A stretch of 64,000 nt of DNA from Albugo candida (taxonomy: Eukaryota; Oomycota; Peronosporomycetes; Albuginales): assembly GCA_040437565.1 (NCBI GenBank), contig JBDOQK010000051.1, forward strand, positions 124,001 through 188,000. The letters are read 5' to 3'. Shown here one piece after another: positions 44,240-55,848 of this stretch. Both the position numbers and the translations under genes were made by a program. Every line of letters starts with the position of its first letter. Position 1 is the stretch's first letter. The notes under the pieces were generated by a model. That model saw only the letters and a list, made by a program, of their open reading frames with translations, did not search any database and had not been told where the DNA came from.

Positions 44240-46718
44240 TAGTGCTGGAAATGGATCTAGATCCAGATCCATTTGCAGCCCTACCTCCGGGACAGCAACT
44301 CTAATATCAACTGCTCTAGAGTGTTCTTCCAACCAGGAAATACTATAGCGGGGCCGCTCCTCAGCTGTCTGGGAAGAATTCGAGGAGTATAAAACCCCCG
44401 AGAGGGATCTGGAAGACAAGTGAAATAAATGCTCCGCTGTCCTGAGCTTCAAAACAGGAACATCTGCTATGATAAAGCATCATAAAAAGCATAAGGTGGA
44501 CACCAAAGGGAAACCCCAAACAGTGTTAAATTTTGCAATACCTTCCCAGGAAATTTGGTAATGTGATCGGAACTTTGCCAACGAGAAGATAATCGAAACG
44601 ATCATTCTCTATGAGTTTTCATTATCTCATTTGGAACTTCCTGGATTCCGCATCCTGATGGAGACTGTTCAGCCAAACTTCTAAGCTATCAGCAGAACAA
44701 CTTTCAAAGCCAAAATTCTGACTCAATTCCAAAAGATAAAAGCGGAAATCATGGCTGACATTGCGGCCTCCAGTTCTAAGATGTCATTTACCTCAGAATT
44801 CTAATCAAAATATCAACTACATGGCAGTGACTGCACAATGGATCACTTCAGGGTACAAGTTCTTCAAACAGATAATCAGCTTTCGTAATTTGACAGGAGG
44901 ACACACTGGCAAAGATATATCTACAGATTTCCTGAGAATGGTGGATGAATTTGTCTGCAACTCCAAGATGATGACCCTCGCCCTTTATAATGCTTCATCA
45001 AACAGTGTGGCGGTTGGCCATATTACTCAACATCCAGAAGTAAAAAACCAGGATCCCAAATACGTTAATGGAAAGTGGATTGCACACATCTTGGATTTGA
45101 TAGTCCATGACGGGATGAATGCTTCAGAAGGAATCCTTGAGAAGGTAAACAGTCAATCATCGCGTATTCTTTATTAAATTTCACATTATAATACAATTGC
45201 TCTTCAGTTTCGTTCCAACATAAAGTTGATTAGATCGTCGCCTGCTCGCAAAAACTTGTGGAATGCAGCAATTAAAAATGATTCCAGTATCCTTTCCACG
45301 ACAGCCCAAACAAAGCCAGATGTTGCAACTCGCTTGAATTCAACATATGATATGTTAAGCAGCACCTTTCCGTACATAAATATCTTCAACGCCTTTGCCG
45401 ATTAGAAATCGTTCGAAGAGATTTCAGTGTAATAATGGGATAATATGAAGACTTTGGCTGATTTTCTGAAAATTTCCAAAAAAGTTAATTTCACTTTGTT
45501 GTTAATACATTCACACAATTGCAAAGGTTTCGGCTATTGCTCCTTATTACAGCAATCTTACATCTTTCGGGATGCCTTTATCGAACAGCTCATCTTGTGT
45601 TCCCTCTTCTTTGGCAAGTGCTAAAAACTATTGAGGTCGGGAATCTTCATCCCAATGAATTCATCAGGAGTATAAGCCAACCATGGAGGCAAACTTGAAA
45701 AAATTTTGGAGTATGGAGAAACCAGCCCTCAGATGGAAATCTTTGCTTTTGCCACTATCCTTGATCCTCGTTATAAGATGAGATAATTTTCACATGGTTT
45801 TGAACAAGGTTTTGCAGTGTCTGCATTGGATAAGATGGCAGACTTGGAATCGAGTTACCTTTTGGATATACTTTTCACCTGTTCGAATTAAAGGCTAAGT
45901 ACACCACTTTTAGTTTTTAACATTCCTCGACAAATACAAACTTGATAATATCAGACCAGATGGTTCTATCTCGCAACTCAACTCTTCTTCATCTCTTGCA
46001 AATATTATTGAGGCTACCTTCAGTAAGCAAGCAGGATTTGAAAACTTTCTTAAAGTCTCTCAAAATATCCGCCAGAAGCAAACAAAGTCGGAATTCGAGA
46101 TATACCAGGAAGAGCCCACTTACCTCTCCAAGCTGATCTTTCTATGTTAGAGTGGTGGAAATCAAACCACGAAAACGGTCCTTTATTGTCTAAACTTGCC
46201 GATGACGTCATGGCAATTCCCGCAACATCAGTTGCCTCTGAGCAAGCTTTCAGTTCTGGAGGACGAATCCTGGATGACTTTAAATCTTCATTTAGCCCTC
46301 CAGCAGTAAAAGCTTTGATCTGCACAAAATACTGGCTCATGTCCACAAAAACTAGTCCTAGTTACCATTTAAGTAGATCAAGCTCAGAGACTGATAATAA
46401 GACCTTTTTTCTTTTTCAAACTATGGGAGAACTTCTTGACAATACCATAGACTCATATTTCAATTAAATTTATTTTTATGAGATCTTGGTGTATCCAGAT
46501 CCAGCGGATCAGGATATGGATATGGGTGTAGATCGTTATCTGTATATGGGCATGGGTCTGGGTCTGGATCGTGATTCGGATCTGGATCTGAGAGCTGCGT
46601 ACATTTGCTTAACGGATGTGGATCTGGATGGATGTGAGAGCTGGATCCATTTACCAAATGGATCTGGATCTGAAAAAAAGATCCAGATCCAGTGGATCTA
46701 GATCCATTTGCAGCCCTA
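44240..46718 (+). mobile_element. hAT transposon with intact ends, decayed transposase
   Basis: A 2479-bp element between perfect 8-bp duplications. The terminal inverted repeat is about 25 bp: tagtgctggaaatggatcta at the left against tagggctgcaaatggatcta (inverted) at the right end. Transposase remnants run on the plus strand: 44761-45177 with YMAVTAQWI, HTGKDI and LYNASSNS, and 46144-46467 with the dimerisation signature WWKSN, AIPATSVASEQAFSSGG and KALICTKYW. Stops and frame changes lie between them, so the element is no longer autonomous. Both ends carry clustered GGATCT/GATCCA words, likely transposase-binding sites. It inserted into block B; block A keeps the unoccupied site near 8490. 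Confidence 0.88.
46490..46710. repeat. Subterminal GGATCT/GATCCA array of the hAT element
   Basis: About 220 bp rich in ggatct, ggatat, gatcca and gggtct words at irregular 6-12 bp spacing, next to the right terminal repeat. A shorter set lies inside the left end (44250-44275). Subterminal repeats of this sort bind transposase in Ac/Ds-like elements (family knowledge). Confidence 0.6.
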
Positions 46719-46734
46719 GTCGAGTGTGTCTGGT

Positions 46735-47120
46735 CTGTTGCAATTCAAAGAAAAACTGAATATTATCATGGTTATATTCAAATTAGTCATGACAAGCCGT
46801 ATTTATTTTCCCGTATATATTTAGTTGCTCTATTCGACTACTCAAATACCTCCTCATACATCAAGCTCGCCCCTGAATGAAATCTCTCGATATCTCCCCT
46901 TTCTCCATGAATTCTAACAATCATCGTGGGTCCATATATGCTGCAGAACGAATTTCTTTTCGCTTTTGGAATCGGGATGAAACGGCCTCGAAAATAATTG
47001 AATAGTACTAATCCCAATAGCGTAAAAGGCATTTTCAATTTGATCAAACGTATCCACGTAATTCGAAGCCTTTACGATGGATTTATGATACGCTGACATA
47101 ATTTTTATCTTTTCAACAGA
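46735..47120 (-). pseudogene. Remnant of an unknown repeated gene (minus copy)
   Basis: Minus-strand paralogue of 9715-10080. Minus frames give MSAYHKSIVKASNYVDTFDQ and PFHPDSKSEKKFVL, then, after a frame change, HGERGDIERFHSGASLMYEE and VFE. A stretch equivalent to RAT-Y-RE--YGL and a stop follow at the same place as in the plus copy. The conserved amino-acid words, more than bases, suggest it was a real gene with its 3' end next to the hAT insertion. The family is not recognised. Confidence 0.45.
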
Positions 47121-47582
47121 TCACATCAGAGATTCCTGAAAAGCTACTAGCATTGGGCAACTCTCACCTCATTGTGTTGGAGAGTTTTTCCCCTCAATTT
47201 CAAATGCTGCATGCTGCTAGTTGAATTCAATTTCCCGATGGTTTGTAGAAACGATAATCAAAAGCACAGTGATCAGCAGTCGTTGGAAGCTTCGTCTGTT
47301 TATCTAATTTTGATACAGGTCCTTAATGGTAAAATTCTTCTGTGATTTCATATGCATTCTTAAGTAAAGATCACGATTTTGTAATACTAAGGAAGTGTGT
47401 CGTGTCAATGCAAATATCTATGGCTCTTATTTTAGAGAGCTAGCAATTGTACACGAATACATAAAATCGATTAGCTTTTGGGAGTATAGATTAAGATACC
47501 AAGGCTGCATACTATAAATACGGATATACACATGCCTAGGATTATAGCTAGAAGATCTCATTCTTGGATGAACAACCTTTGA
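47121..47582. other. Block B, right end
   Basis: 47385-47440 aligns with 9000-9050 (gtgtgtcgtgtcaatgcaa against gtgtatcgtgacaatgcaa). No gene is seen. Confidence 0.4.
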
Positions 47583-48540
47583 TCAACAATGCACGATGAA
47601 GTGAGGATAATGAAGCATACAATCATACATCCTTATCGCACAGGCCTTACGATTATGGCCAGAATGGTTGCACATTTCACATCTCGTCATGCGCTTTTCC
47701 ATTTTCTCAGTAGCTTGTTGCGATGGAATCCGCTTCTTCTTTGAGCGCCCTTTTTTGTTCAAAATAGAAATCACGTTGCACATACCACTTGTGAGGACAT
47801 TTTTCATCCCGATTGTCATTATATCATCTTCAGATTTCTCAGATAGGCTGTCACAGACGTCGATAATTTCTATGAGTCATGGAAATTTGTGACCATGCTG
47901 TGCGATTTTCTGGAATGCTTTAATGCTTAAAAATGCATGAATGTAAGGCGAGCCAACATCTTCGAAGCACCCACATGAGCATCGCACAGACTTATCATGG
48001 AACCGAACTGAAGATTTTACCGGAATACTACCCAACCTTGAGTGAATTGCGAAGATGCAGCAACAGGTCAAGCATTAATCAGTTTCACCCTACCTCGTTT
48101 GTTTTATCCACCTTTCGTGACGCATACGGAGTTGTTACTCCCCAGCCTTTCACTTTGCCGATATTTGCCGCCCACTTGCACGCCACGTAAACTTTCAATC
48201 CCTATCAAGCAGTCGATGATAGGAAGACTGAATTCTCTTCAACACGGTGTTAATCGCGTCCACGCTGTTTGATGTCATAGTATTGTATCTTGTACATGGT
48301 GAGTAAGATCTTAACCAATTATCATCTCTAACCTCCTGAAGCCACACCAGCGCAATGATGTTTAGATTTGTGATATTCGCTTTCGCCTTCTCGTACTCCA
48401 CCGTTGCTCGTGAACGAGTTCAATATCCATGCCAAATTCTTTAGAAGCTAGGACTTGCATTTCTAGTTGGAATTGTTCATCAAATGCCGGAAGCAGAAAA
48501 AATGTGGGATTTCTGGTGTCGATGTATGCATGGCTTTTAT

Positions 48541-48718
48541 AAGTCCGCTCACTCTATCCGATATACCAAATGCTGGACATGGCTGGAGGTGAGGGAGTAG
48601 AGATTTAGAAAATACAACTCCAATTTTCTCCAATCTCCACCGACACGAGACCAGCGCCGGTAATTTGAATCTCGTGGGTTCGATTTCGAAAGTGCGCTAC
48701 AAGGATACAGCAACCGCA
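48541..48718 (-). mobile_element. tRNA-derived SINE, family 2, unit 1
   Basis: Read on the minus strand, ccttgtagagcgc resembles a tRNA box A. About 30 nt later gagattcaaat resembles box B, then ggcgctggtctcgtgtcgg and a short body ending near ggatagagtgagcgg. The unit is about 178 bp and is repeated head to tail in the next unit. It differs from SINE family 1. The tRNA origin is inferred from box spacing only. Confidence 0.5.
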
Positions 48719-48896
48719 TAAGTCCGTTCACTCTATCCGATGTCACAAATGCTGGAGATGGCTGGAGGTAAGAGACTAGACATTTGAAAAAAAACAGCTC
48801 CAATTTTCTCCAATCTCCACCGACACGAGACCAGCGCCGATGATTTGAATCTCGCGGGTTCGATTTCGAAGGTGCTCTACAAGGAGACAACAACCG
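48719..48896 (-). mobile_element. tRNA-derived SINE, family 2, unit 2
   Basis: Second unit of the tandem pair, about 85% identical to unit 1 by eye, with the same box-A-like and box-B-like words and the same end. Head-to-tail SINE dimers are known in several eukaryotes and can move as one unit. Confidence 0.5.
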
Positions 48897-49548
48897 GGTG
48901 AGGCCCTCTTAAATGTTCTGCCCACTGATATCTAACGCTCACTTTATTAATTATATGCCTGAAGCCCTTCCCGGAAAACAATACTCAACCGCATGAATTC
49001 ATTATTAACGATTACAAGCTTGGCTTCGACGCCTCGAATGTTTGGTGCAGCCATGTAGGATGGAATGAGGCTGTATTTTGCTCAATATCACTTCGTTTTT
49101 AATCAAGCTTCAACTTTGTGAGCGCGTGAGCAAAGTTCATATATGTGGTGTAAATCTTTTCGTTCTTAAACTTCCTTTCGATCATCGCGGGAACAACTTT
49201 CCTACCGGAGATTATGGAGATATCTCTGACTGCAGGACTTGGAGCAATTTGCTTTGAAGTTTTATATCTACAAGACACCTTCAAGAATTTGGATACTTGA
49301 CAGGAGAGCAAAACTAACTTTGTTGGAGAGCTCAATGTCTGGGAAATGGCAAACTGCACAACTAAGAAACAGCCATGCAGTGTGCACACTGCTTTGTAAC
49401 GCATTTTGTCACTTGACACCCCACGAAATGGAGGATTATATTTTCCTTTGTACTGAATTACTGCTTGAATGATATCCTCTTTATCGCCATAAATGATGTT
49501 CTCGAATAATCGGCTGCTAGTTTGCTGTTCCTCGTCGTCGCTTTCCAT

Positions 49549-49620
49549 CGCTCGTATTCAAATTTGCAATGTGTACATTCGCACGTATAGTTTATAGCCT
49601 TGGTTTAGATATTTTATTTT
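49549..49620. other. Junction between two MULEs
   Basis: AT-rich spacer between the start of the MuDR-type remnant and the left terminal repeat of the next element. It may hold the terminal repeat of the first element in degraded form. Confidence 0.3.
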
Positions 49621-49745
49621 GGGAGCCTCTAAGCAGCCCCCAGTTTTCATTGGACATCCCCCACCACTCTTAAATACAGCACCCCTAAGTTATGATTACG
49701 ACTTATGATTTGCTGGAGAGAGTACCCTTGTTTGAATAACTGAGA
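49621..49745. repeat. Left terminal inverted repeat of the MULE
   Basis: Starts gggagcctctaagcagcccc and includes taagttatgattacgactta and gagagtacccttgtttgaa. Matches the inverted sequence at 51755-51861 and the end at 1811. Confidence 0.75.
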
Positions 49746-51754
49746 GACCGATCAAAACGCGAAAGCTGGTAAACTTGCACGTATGGAAGCTGAAATTTGA
49801 AAAGGATTTCAACAAAGGAACTTTGTTTTAAGAAGCGGTTTTATAATATCAAAACTGGATTAAACGAGCAATTAACTCCATGATAGGACTCAACCAGTCA
49901 TCGACAGTATCCAAAGCATCAAGATGGATCTCAGCATTGGCGGTGCGGGCCGCATCGTCGTTATTACGAGATTCATTGCACCTTATTCTGTTGTGCCCTG
50001 TTCGTCAACAGTTTCCACATCGTCTTTTCGGTCAAAGAGACGCTTCCACCACCTCAAACCGCGCTAAATCGCGCTACGTCGATTCTGAAGGACGTCCGCG
50101 ACCGCTTGGATTTGAGGATTTGGATGTTTTCATTTGGGACGGTAACTAGGTGCTCGAGGATCACCCTTTTGTGATATGTCGAACCATCGTCGTATGTTTC
50201 ACGAAACCGGTTTAGTGTTTCGTCTATTGATGGTTTTAGTACACATCCCTATATCTGTATTGTTTGTAGGCTGATTCCAGCGCTGCCACCGAAACCTTCC
50301 CCATTGTCCCGGCAAAGTCTCGTGCAACTGCATATCGGCAATTTCACGCTTTCGTGCGGTTTTCAGTCTGATGGCTGCAAGTTGGTTTTCTCACGCTAGT
50401 CGGCAGGCCGAGTCTACCGTCAAAAGATTGCCTATTGATACGGAAATCCACTTCTTCAACGCAGAGTGCGTGCTCTCCACTCGTGAAGTCGTTATATGGC
50501 CAAAATGAAGTTTGTCGCGCAAAAAATCAGGCACAAGTTCTTCTTTGTGCGCAAGCCAATTATATTCAATGTATGTCATGACTTGACGCGGAAAGGACTT
50601 TCCGCGTCTCAGTAAGTCGACGTTGAAAAATCTGACCTGTTGGCGACATTACCAACGCATTCCATTGGCCCGTGAACTCCTCGAATGCCTCCATACACTC
50701 AAACGTACTACGCTACCTGGCGAGGATATTTTTACTCGTCTGTCGCGACAGACGAGTTTGTTAGTTGCAGAAAGTACATCATCAAGCGCATTCGTCAGAG
50801 CTACTTTCCTGTCGGTGACAAATTCGCTGGAGACACCAAGAAGTTCACGAGTGTCTGTTTCAAAAGCCTTATTACCTAAAGGTATTCCGCGAAACTTTCT
50901 CCAGCCATGACTTTGTGAGCAAGCGTGAAATTTTGGCTTGTCGCGCTGACTCCTACAACGTGCAAAAGAGGAAGTCCAAAACGATTAGTTTTGTAAGGAG
51001 AGTCCACCAACCAGATCTTCCCAGTACTAAATTTGCAACAAAGCTCTTTTGCCGATGGAGAAACAAGGAAGAGTTGAGTCAGTCTCCGTTCGGCGTCAAA
51101 CTGTGTATGATATGGGTGCAGAAAGACTTGAAATTTTGAGACCATCAAAAAGGCAGCCAGAGGTGTTCTACCACCTAACAAATGCCTACGTTCTGAGTCA
51201 CGAATATTGTGTACATCACAGGGTGTTACCGTGAGATTGATATTGCGCATTTGTACGACGATACGCGCAGGTGCCAGACCCGACCGAAATTAATTTGAAA
51301 TTTGTTGCCAGTGATCGATTTTGAGGACACGGACTTGCGGATGCACGGAAGCATGTACAAAGGCTCGTGATTATTCTCAGCCTGATTGGCCTCAACAACC
51401 TAGTGAATTAGGTCTCCGTGTCCTAGCATTCGGCGAATTATCAGAGCACACTGGCATTCTGTTCCACGGTGTCCGCGTACTTGTTTACGCTGCTTCGACA
51501 TGAAAGTTGCGTTCTTCACGCAAGAGCATTTGAGACACATAGCTTTGATTTCACCGTCTAAACGTTGTCCAACTCTCCTTGTTCTTTTGCAAGTAAATAG
51601 GAAGCCCTCATCTTGAGATTGACGAGTTATTGCTATTCTAGCGTCTTTCAAACACGCGGAAGTAGTATCGACGATGTATTTAAATTGACTCATGGTTGGT
51701 AACACGGAAGAGTTATGGTATAACGAACTTGCCAGCTTTCGCGTTTCGAAACGG

Positions 51755-51861
51755 TGTTTCATATATTCAAATAATGGTACTCTCTCCAGCCAATCATAAC
51801 TCGTAATCATAACTTACGGGTGCTGTATTCAAGAGGGTTGGTGGCTGGTTAGCGGTTCCCT
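51755..51861. repeat. Right terminal inverted repeat of the MULE
   Basis: Inverted copy of the left repeat, ending ggctggttagcggttccct. No convincing 9-bp target duplication was found outside the pair. Confidence 0.75.
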
Positions 51862-51935
51862 TAATTTAATTATCTTGGTATATTTTTTTATAATCCCTAT
51901 CTTAAACAAATGACGAGTATCTCCATGTACGCAAG

Positions 51936-52035
51936 NNNNNNNNNNNNNNNNNNNNNNNNNNNNNNNNNNNNNNNNNNNNNNNNNNNNNNNNNNNNNNNNN
52001 NNNNNNNNNNNNNNNNNNNNNNNNNNNNNNNNNNN
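51936..52035. other. Assembly gap (100 N)
   Basis: Exactly 100 N between exact 58-bp repeats (51878-51935 and 52036-52093). Confidence 0.95.
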
Positions 52036-55000
52036 GTATATTTTTTTATAATCCCTATCTTAAACAAATGACGAGTATCTCCATGTACGCAAGAGGCATA
52101 GCGCAAGTATTTTGATGTAGTAAGTGGTAATTATCACAAAAGAAATGTAGCTGCGTATATTTGACTCAATCAGCGCTATGAAAGTTTAATCCGACAGCAG
52201 GGATTCGGTACTCTCATCTGTCACCCCAGCATTCTTTGAGTATGACCACTCCCGGAGAAATCATAACCCTATCTTCTACATATCGTCGACTGATTTGATG
52301 CATGGTTTATTGTGACTCGTTCTCAACAACCCGAATAACGTCAAAATTGGTGGCGGAATTTCGGTATTGTAACTTTGCTGTCAACGCCTAAGTTGGTGTC
52401 TAGTGTCATGATGTTGTCTATATAATTTGATTCTACTGCCAAGGTATCATTCTCTCATAGCGAGAAAATTTAGTTTCACACACTCTTTCGCCTCAACTTG
52501 CGTACTACTTATGTTTATGTTTCGCGCTGCTTATGACCATTTTCTCAATGATCATAATTTCTCATTAAAAGACGTAGAACGGTTAAGTAAACATTGTCAA
52601 CTGTCGTCTCCGATAAGGTTCAACCATCTAAGATTTATCTTCGCCAATCTAAAACGCTAGTCACCTTGCAATCACTCAGTACCGTTCGCTGATAATGCGC
52701 GAATATTATCCACATGAACATACGAAATCATCGTTGCTTTTCCAGTTACAAACATACCAGAGAACGCTTTTGACCGGACACGAGCGTATAATATTCTCAT
52801 CAACGTGCTACCTATTAACGGTCATTGAAATGGGGATGCAGGTGCGATATAGGGTACAGCGCTATTTGAACCTCCATATCAGCTGAATTTGCTAATCAAA
52901 TATCGCATCTTGAAAAGAAGTAAAGCACAGATATAGAGTGCTTCAATATAACATAGCCTAGCATCGCCTACGAGTATGTCGATTGGTTGGTTGCTCACAA
53001 TCATTTACTCGAGAAAAATGAGGTTCAAAGCTGCATTTGTATAAGCAATCCGACCAATACCAATCATCTATCTTGCATTTTGCGAATGCTATTTCGTACG
53101 TTGAAGTCTAGAGGGTAGCAATTGTATCAAAATTAGTATGAGCAGTAGCTTCATGTTTGATTATTGCGCGTTTGTTTTACGATATCAGTGTGTCATTTCC
53201 TATACTGATTGAAGCTTTTCAGCGATGCTTTGGCGTTTTCACTACGCTTGGAAAAATAATCAAAAACTTGAGGCTGAACCATATATGTAGAATATGTAGC
53301 ATTCGCAACATGCAAGATAGATGATCGTTGTTGGTCGGATTGCTTATACAGATGAACCTTTGGTCCTCTTTTTTCTCGAGTGAATGATTGTGAGCAACCA
53401 ACTACCTCGACTCACTCGTAGGCGATGCTAGGCTATGTTATACTAGAGCTCTATATATCTGTGCTTTACTTCTTTTCAAAATGCGATATTTGATTAACAA
53501 AATCAGCTGGTGTGCGCGTTCAAACACCACTGATTTATCACCTATAAGTGTTGTTTGAGATTAGTGCGGGGTATGTCTAGTAAATCATGTGAGTGTGCGA
53601 CGATGAAAAGAAAATGGATCAAACCCTTATATAATTCGAACGGCGTCTACTTTGAGACGTTACCGAAATTGCTGAAATCATGCGGGATACAGAAAAAGTC
53701 GTATCTAATAGAAAAAAGCGCGAGCAGAAAAGCTACATAATCTGTGAGTAGTTTTCTATGTGACTGCAGTTCGCTTACTGAAATTAGGCTCGTTATGTTA
53801 GAACCAAGAGCGCTGGTATGCGTAGCAAGAATAATAAATGTCAAAGCGGAATAGCGCCATCCTACGAATACGTGCATAAAAATAGGAGGCTACAAATGTT
53901 CTACGTCCAAATCTACTCACGAGCTGGTTACGTAGACTTGGAAGCTAGATGTATCAAGCGACTCAAGCCTGATCTGCTGGAAACGTATGCCAAGATGCTT
54001 CCGAGAGGTTTTATTGTAAGGTTTGTGCTACTTGCGCTCATGGACCCATATATTGCGTAAAGGAAGGAGGAAAATGCGCACACGCAAAGGATTTCACTAC
54101 CATCTTGCCAGGGGGCTTCCAGTCTTACTACTGAAAATCAACACAATATGGTCGACCCAACTGTGTGATTTCAATATTCCGTGCTATCTGACTCCTGCAA
54201 GTCTACAACTTTACTTACAATAGGGGATAGTTTGTGTCGTTGATCACATGAATTGCCTACAATTGATTCGCATGTTAATCAAGATGAGATATAATATCCA
54301 ATTTAAAACTTTATTCTGTGCTGTCGTTTAGCATATTCATAGAAAGTGGTGCGATCCTGCCACTAAATCTTCTGAATTTTTGTACTTCGTTAGAGCATTA
54401 TATAAGGTATATCGTAACAGTCTTGAAATCCTTCAATAATTAGGAGCAATGTCACGCTCTAAACATCTTACAAGACCATAAAAACTCGATGCGTAAGCTT
54501 AAAGTCGCAATGAAGATATTATGGTTTGTACAAAGGTATTGAATGATGATAGGTAAAAGAAAAAAAAATCTTGGGACAACGTACGACTTTGCAGTCATCG
54601 GAAAGATGTGGGCTTAAGTATCGAAATGATCGTGTTGTTCGGTAAAGTACCAAAAGCCTTCATCGAAACAAATAGTGTCAAAATAGGCATACAATCATGC
54701 AAAAGGGCCTAACTTCGTCGCTCCTAAGATGTTTCAACTTGCAATGAAGCTTCCTATGTGTCGGATTCCATCATATCGATCAAATTGCATACTATAGTAA
54801 AAGATAGAACCATGCTCGAAATTTAACATGATTACAAGAAGGATCATGATGTACACCGAGGTATATGTCACTCGAAACCACTCGATATCGACAGGCTAAA
54901 AAAGTTTATCAGCCGAATCGTTCTGTTTGCCAATCAGGCGAACAAAACTAAAAGAAAATCAAGTTACAACAAAGAGGTGTCGATCAGTACTGGAAAACGC

Positions 55001-55848
55001 ATCGCATTTACAATCAAGGCTCTCTAATTAAGATACATCATTTTCACCATACGTTGCTCAACATGGAAACACGAAGAATGGGTTTAGCCACAGTGTATCT
55101 TTTAAATGCGCTACAAGGAAAGTTGCTTCCTCAGAGTTTGAGCCTACATCACGGTCATCAACTTTAGTTAGATAGATAATCTTATCAGGTTCATCGACAT
55201 TTCTCTGCTTCCCTCCGCGCTAGCGCGAAAAAGCGTCAGTTTGGTATCACATTGAGACAGATTTCTGCAGATAAACGTCGAAGGATGAAATATTCTGCGC
55301 ATGACAGATCACTCTCCTGATATCTTCAGTTTTATTAGCCTATTTTGCATGCACAATGCTTTTCGTCATGTTAGTGGACAGTCTATTCCCATGTAGAGCA
55401 CTCTATCTCATGGAAAACAGGGTCTTTTCTTAAGCATTACGTACAGACATTTCCGCATGGAAATAGAACTGTTAGAGTCGATATATCAAAAGTAGCTGAT
55501 TGGAGCAAATGCTAAAAATATGTCCTATGGACAAGTCGCAACTGCATTGATGACATAGAGCAAGAAGGCCACTAAAAGTCTCCCCGCTGCAGTCCACATG
55601 AATATAACAATCACGTTGCAGTATTGAATATTTGACACTTCGCAATATGGTATCTGATTGAATAAGAACATCCCCAAACCATAATTTGTACAAACTTCAG
55701 CCTCGAATCTGAAGAAACGGATATAGTAAATGTAATTTTTGGATATTTGGCATCGTCTATTTCAGTGCTAAATCCCGGCTCATCAACCTCATCGCAGGCG
55801 TTAAAAGATGATGACATATGAGAAGGTACGCTGATCTATGTACTCAAG
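52036..55848. other. Gene-free region with a third decayed paralogue
   Basis: 52060-52260 aligns with 9040-9260 in the same orientation (tctccatgtacgcaagaggc ... gcgcaa against tcttcatgtggacac ... gcgcaa, later gactcaatcag and gtatgaccactcc). It is a third relic of the same block, more decayed than the 9-kb copy. The rest, to the Ty3 element, has only short frames. One at 53818-54060 reads smoothly (RRLQMFYVQIYSRAGYVDLE) but matches nothing I know. A long inverted repeat lies at 52879-53509. Confidence 0.4.
52879..53509. repeat. Long inverted repeat (about 211-bp arms, 208-bp spacer)
   Basis: The left arm 52879-53090 (tcaaatatcgcatcttgaaa ... taagcaatccgacc) and the right arm 53299-53509 are reverse complements at roughly 85-90% identity by eye. 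RNA from this region would fold into a hairpin of about 210 bp. The arms contain block-type AT-rich sequence without transposon-end signatures. It could be a fold-back element, or one repeat copied in inverted orientation. Confidence 0.75.

Larger units (their letters stand above)
47583..49548 (-). mobile_element. MuDR-type MULE transposase remnant (SWIM finger and zinc knuckle)
   Basis: Minus-strand pieces follow the domain order of MuDR-like transposases. The N-terminal part at 49548-49099 starts MESDDEEQQTSSRLFENI and includes CRYKTSKQIAPSPAVRDI and IERKFKNEKIY. The late core lies near 48401-48195 (TRYNTMTSNSVDAINTVLKR), a SWIM finger at 48071-47877 (VRCSCGCFEDVGSPYIHAF), and a CCHC zinc knuckle at 47819-47583 (CEMCNHSGHNRKAC). 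The middle is split by two tandem SINEs (48541-48896). Frame changes and stops show it is dead. Terminal repeats were not found. Its sequence differs from the adjacent MULE at 49621, so two lineages lie side by side. Confidence 0.7.
49621..51861 (-). mobile_element. MULE with long terminal inverted repeats and FAR1-like finger
   Basis: Terminal inverted repeats of about 120 bp (49621-49745 and 51755-51861 inverted) share agcagcccc/aaccagccacc, aatacagcacc, taagttatgattacga and gagagtac. Transposase pieces run on the minus strand. 51810-51400 is a Cys/His region with C-x-C and GHRGTECQC, like a FAR1 finger. 51250-50876 is the catalytic MULE domain (IWLVDSPYKTNRFGLPLLHV). 50579-50391 reads DKLHFGHITTSRVESTHSAL. 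Near 50110-49975 there is an AT-hook-like GRGRPS and a CCHC knuckle (CGNC, GHNRIRC). A few stops and shifts break it. Related ends at 1811-2841 and 2877-2956 show that the family spread. Confidence 0.8.

Noticed and set aside
48549-48893. A repeated small protein on the minus strand
   Set aside because: The internal repeat is explained by two tandem SINE-like units, and the frame has no other support.
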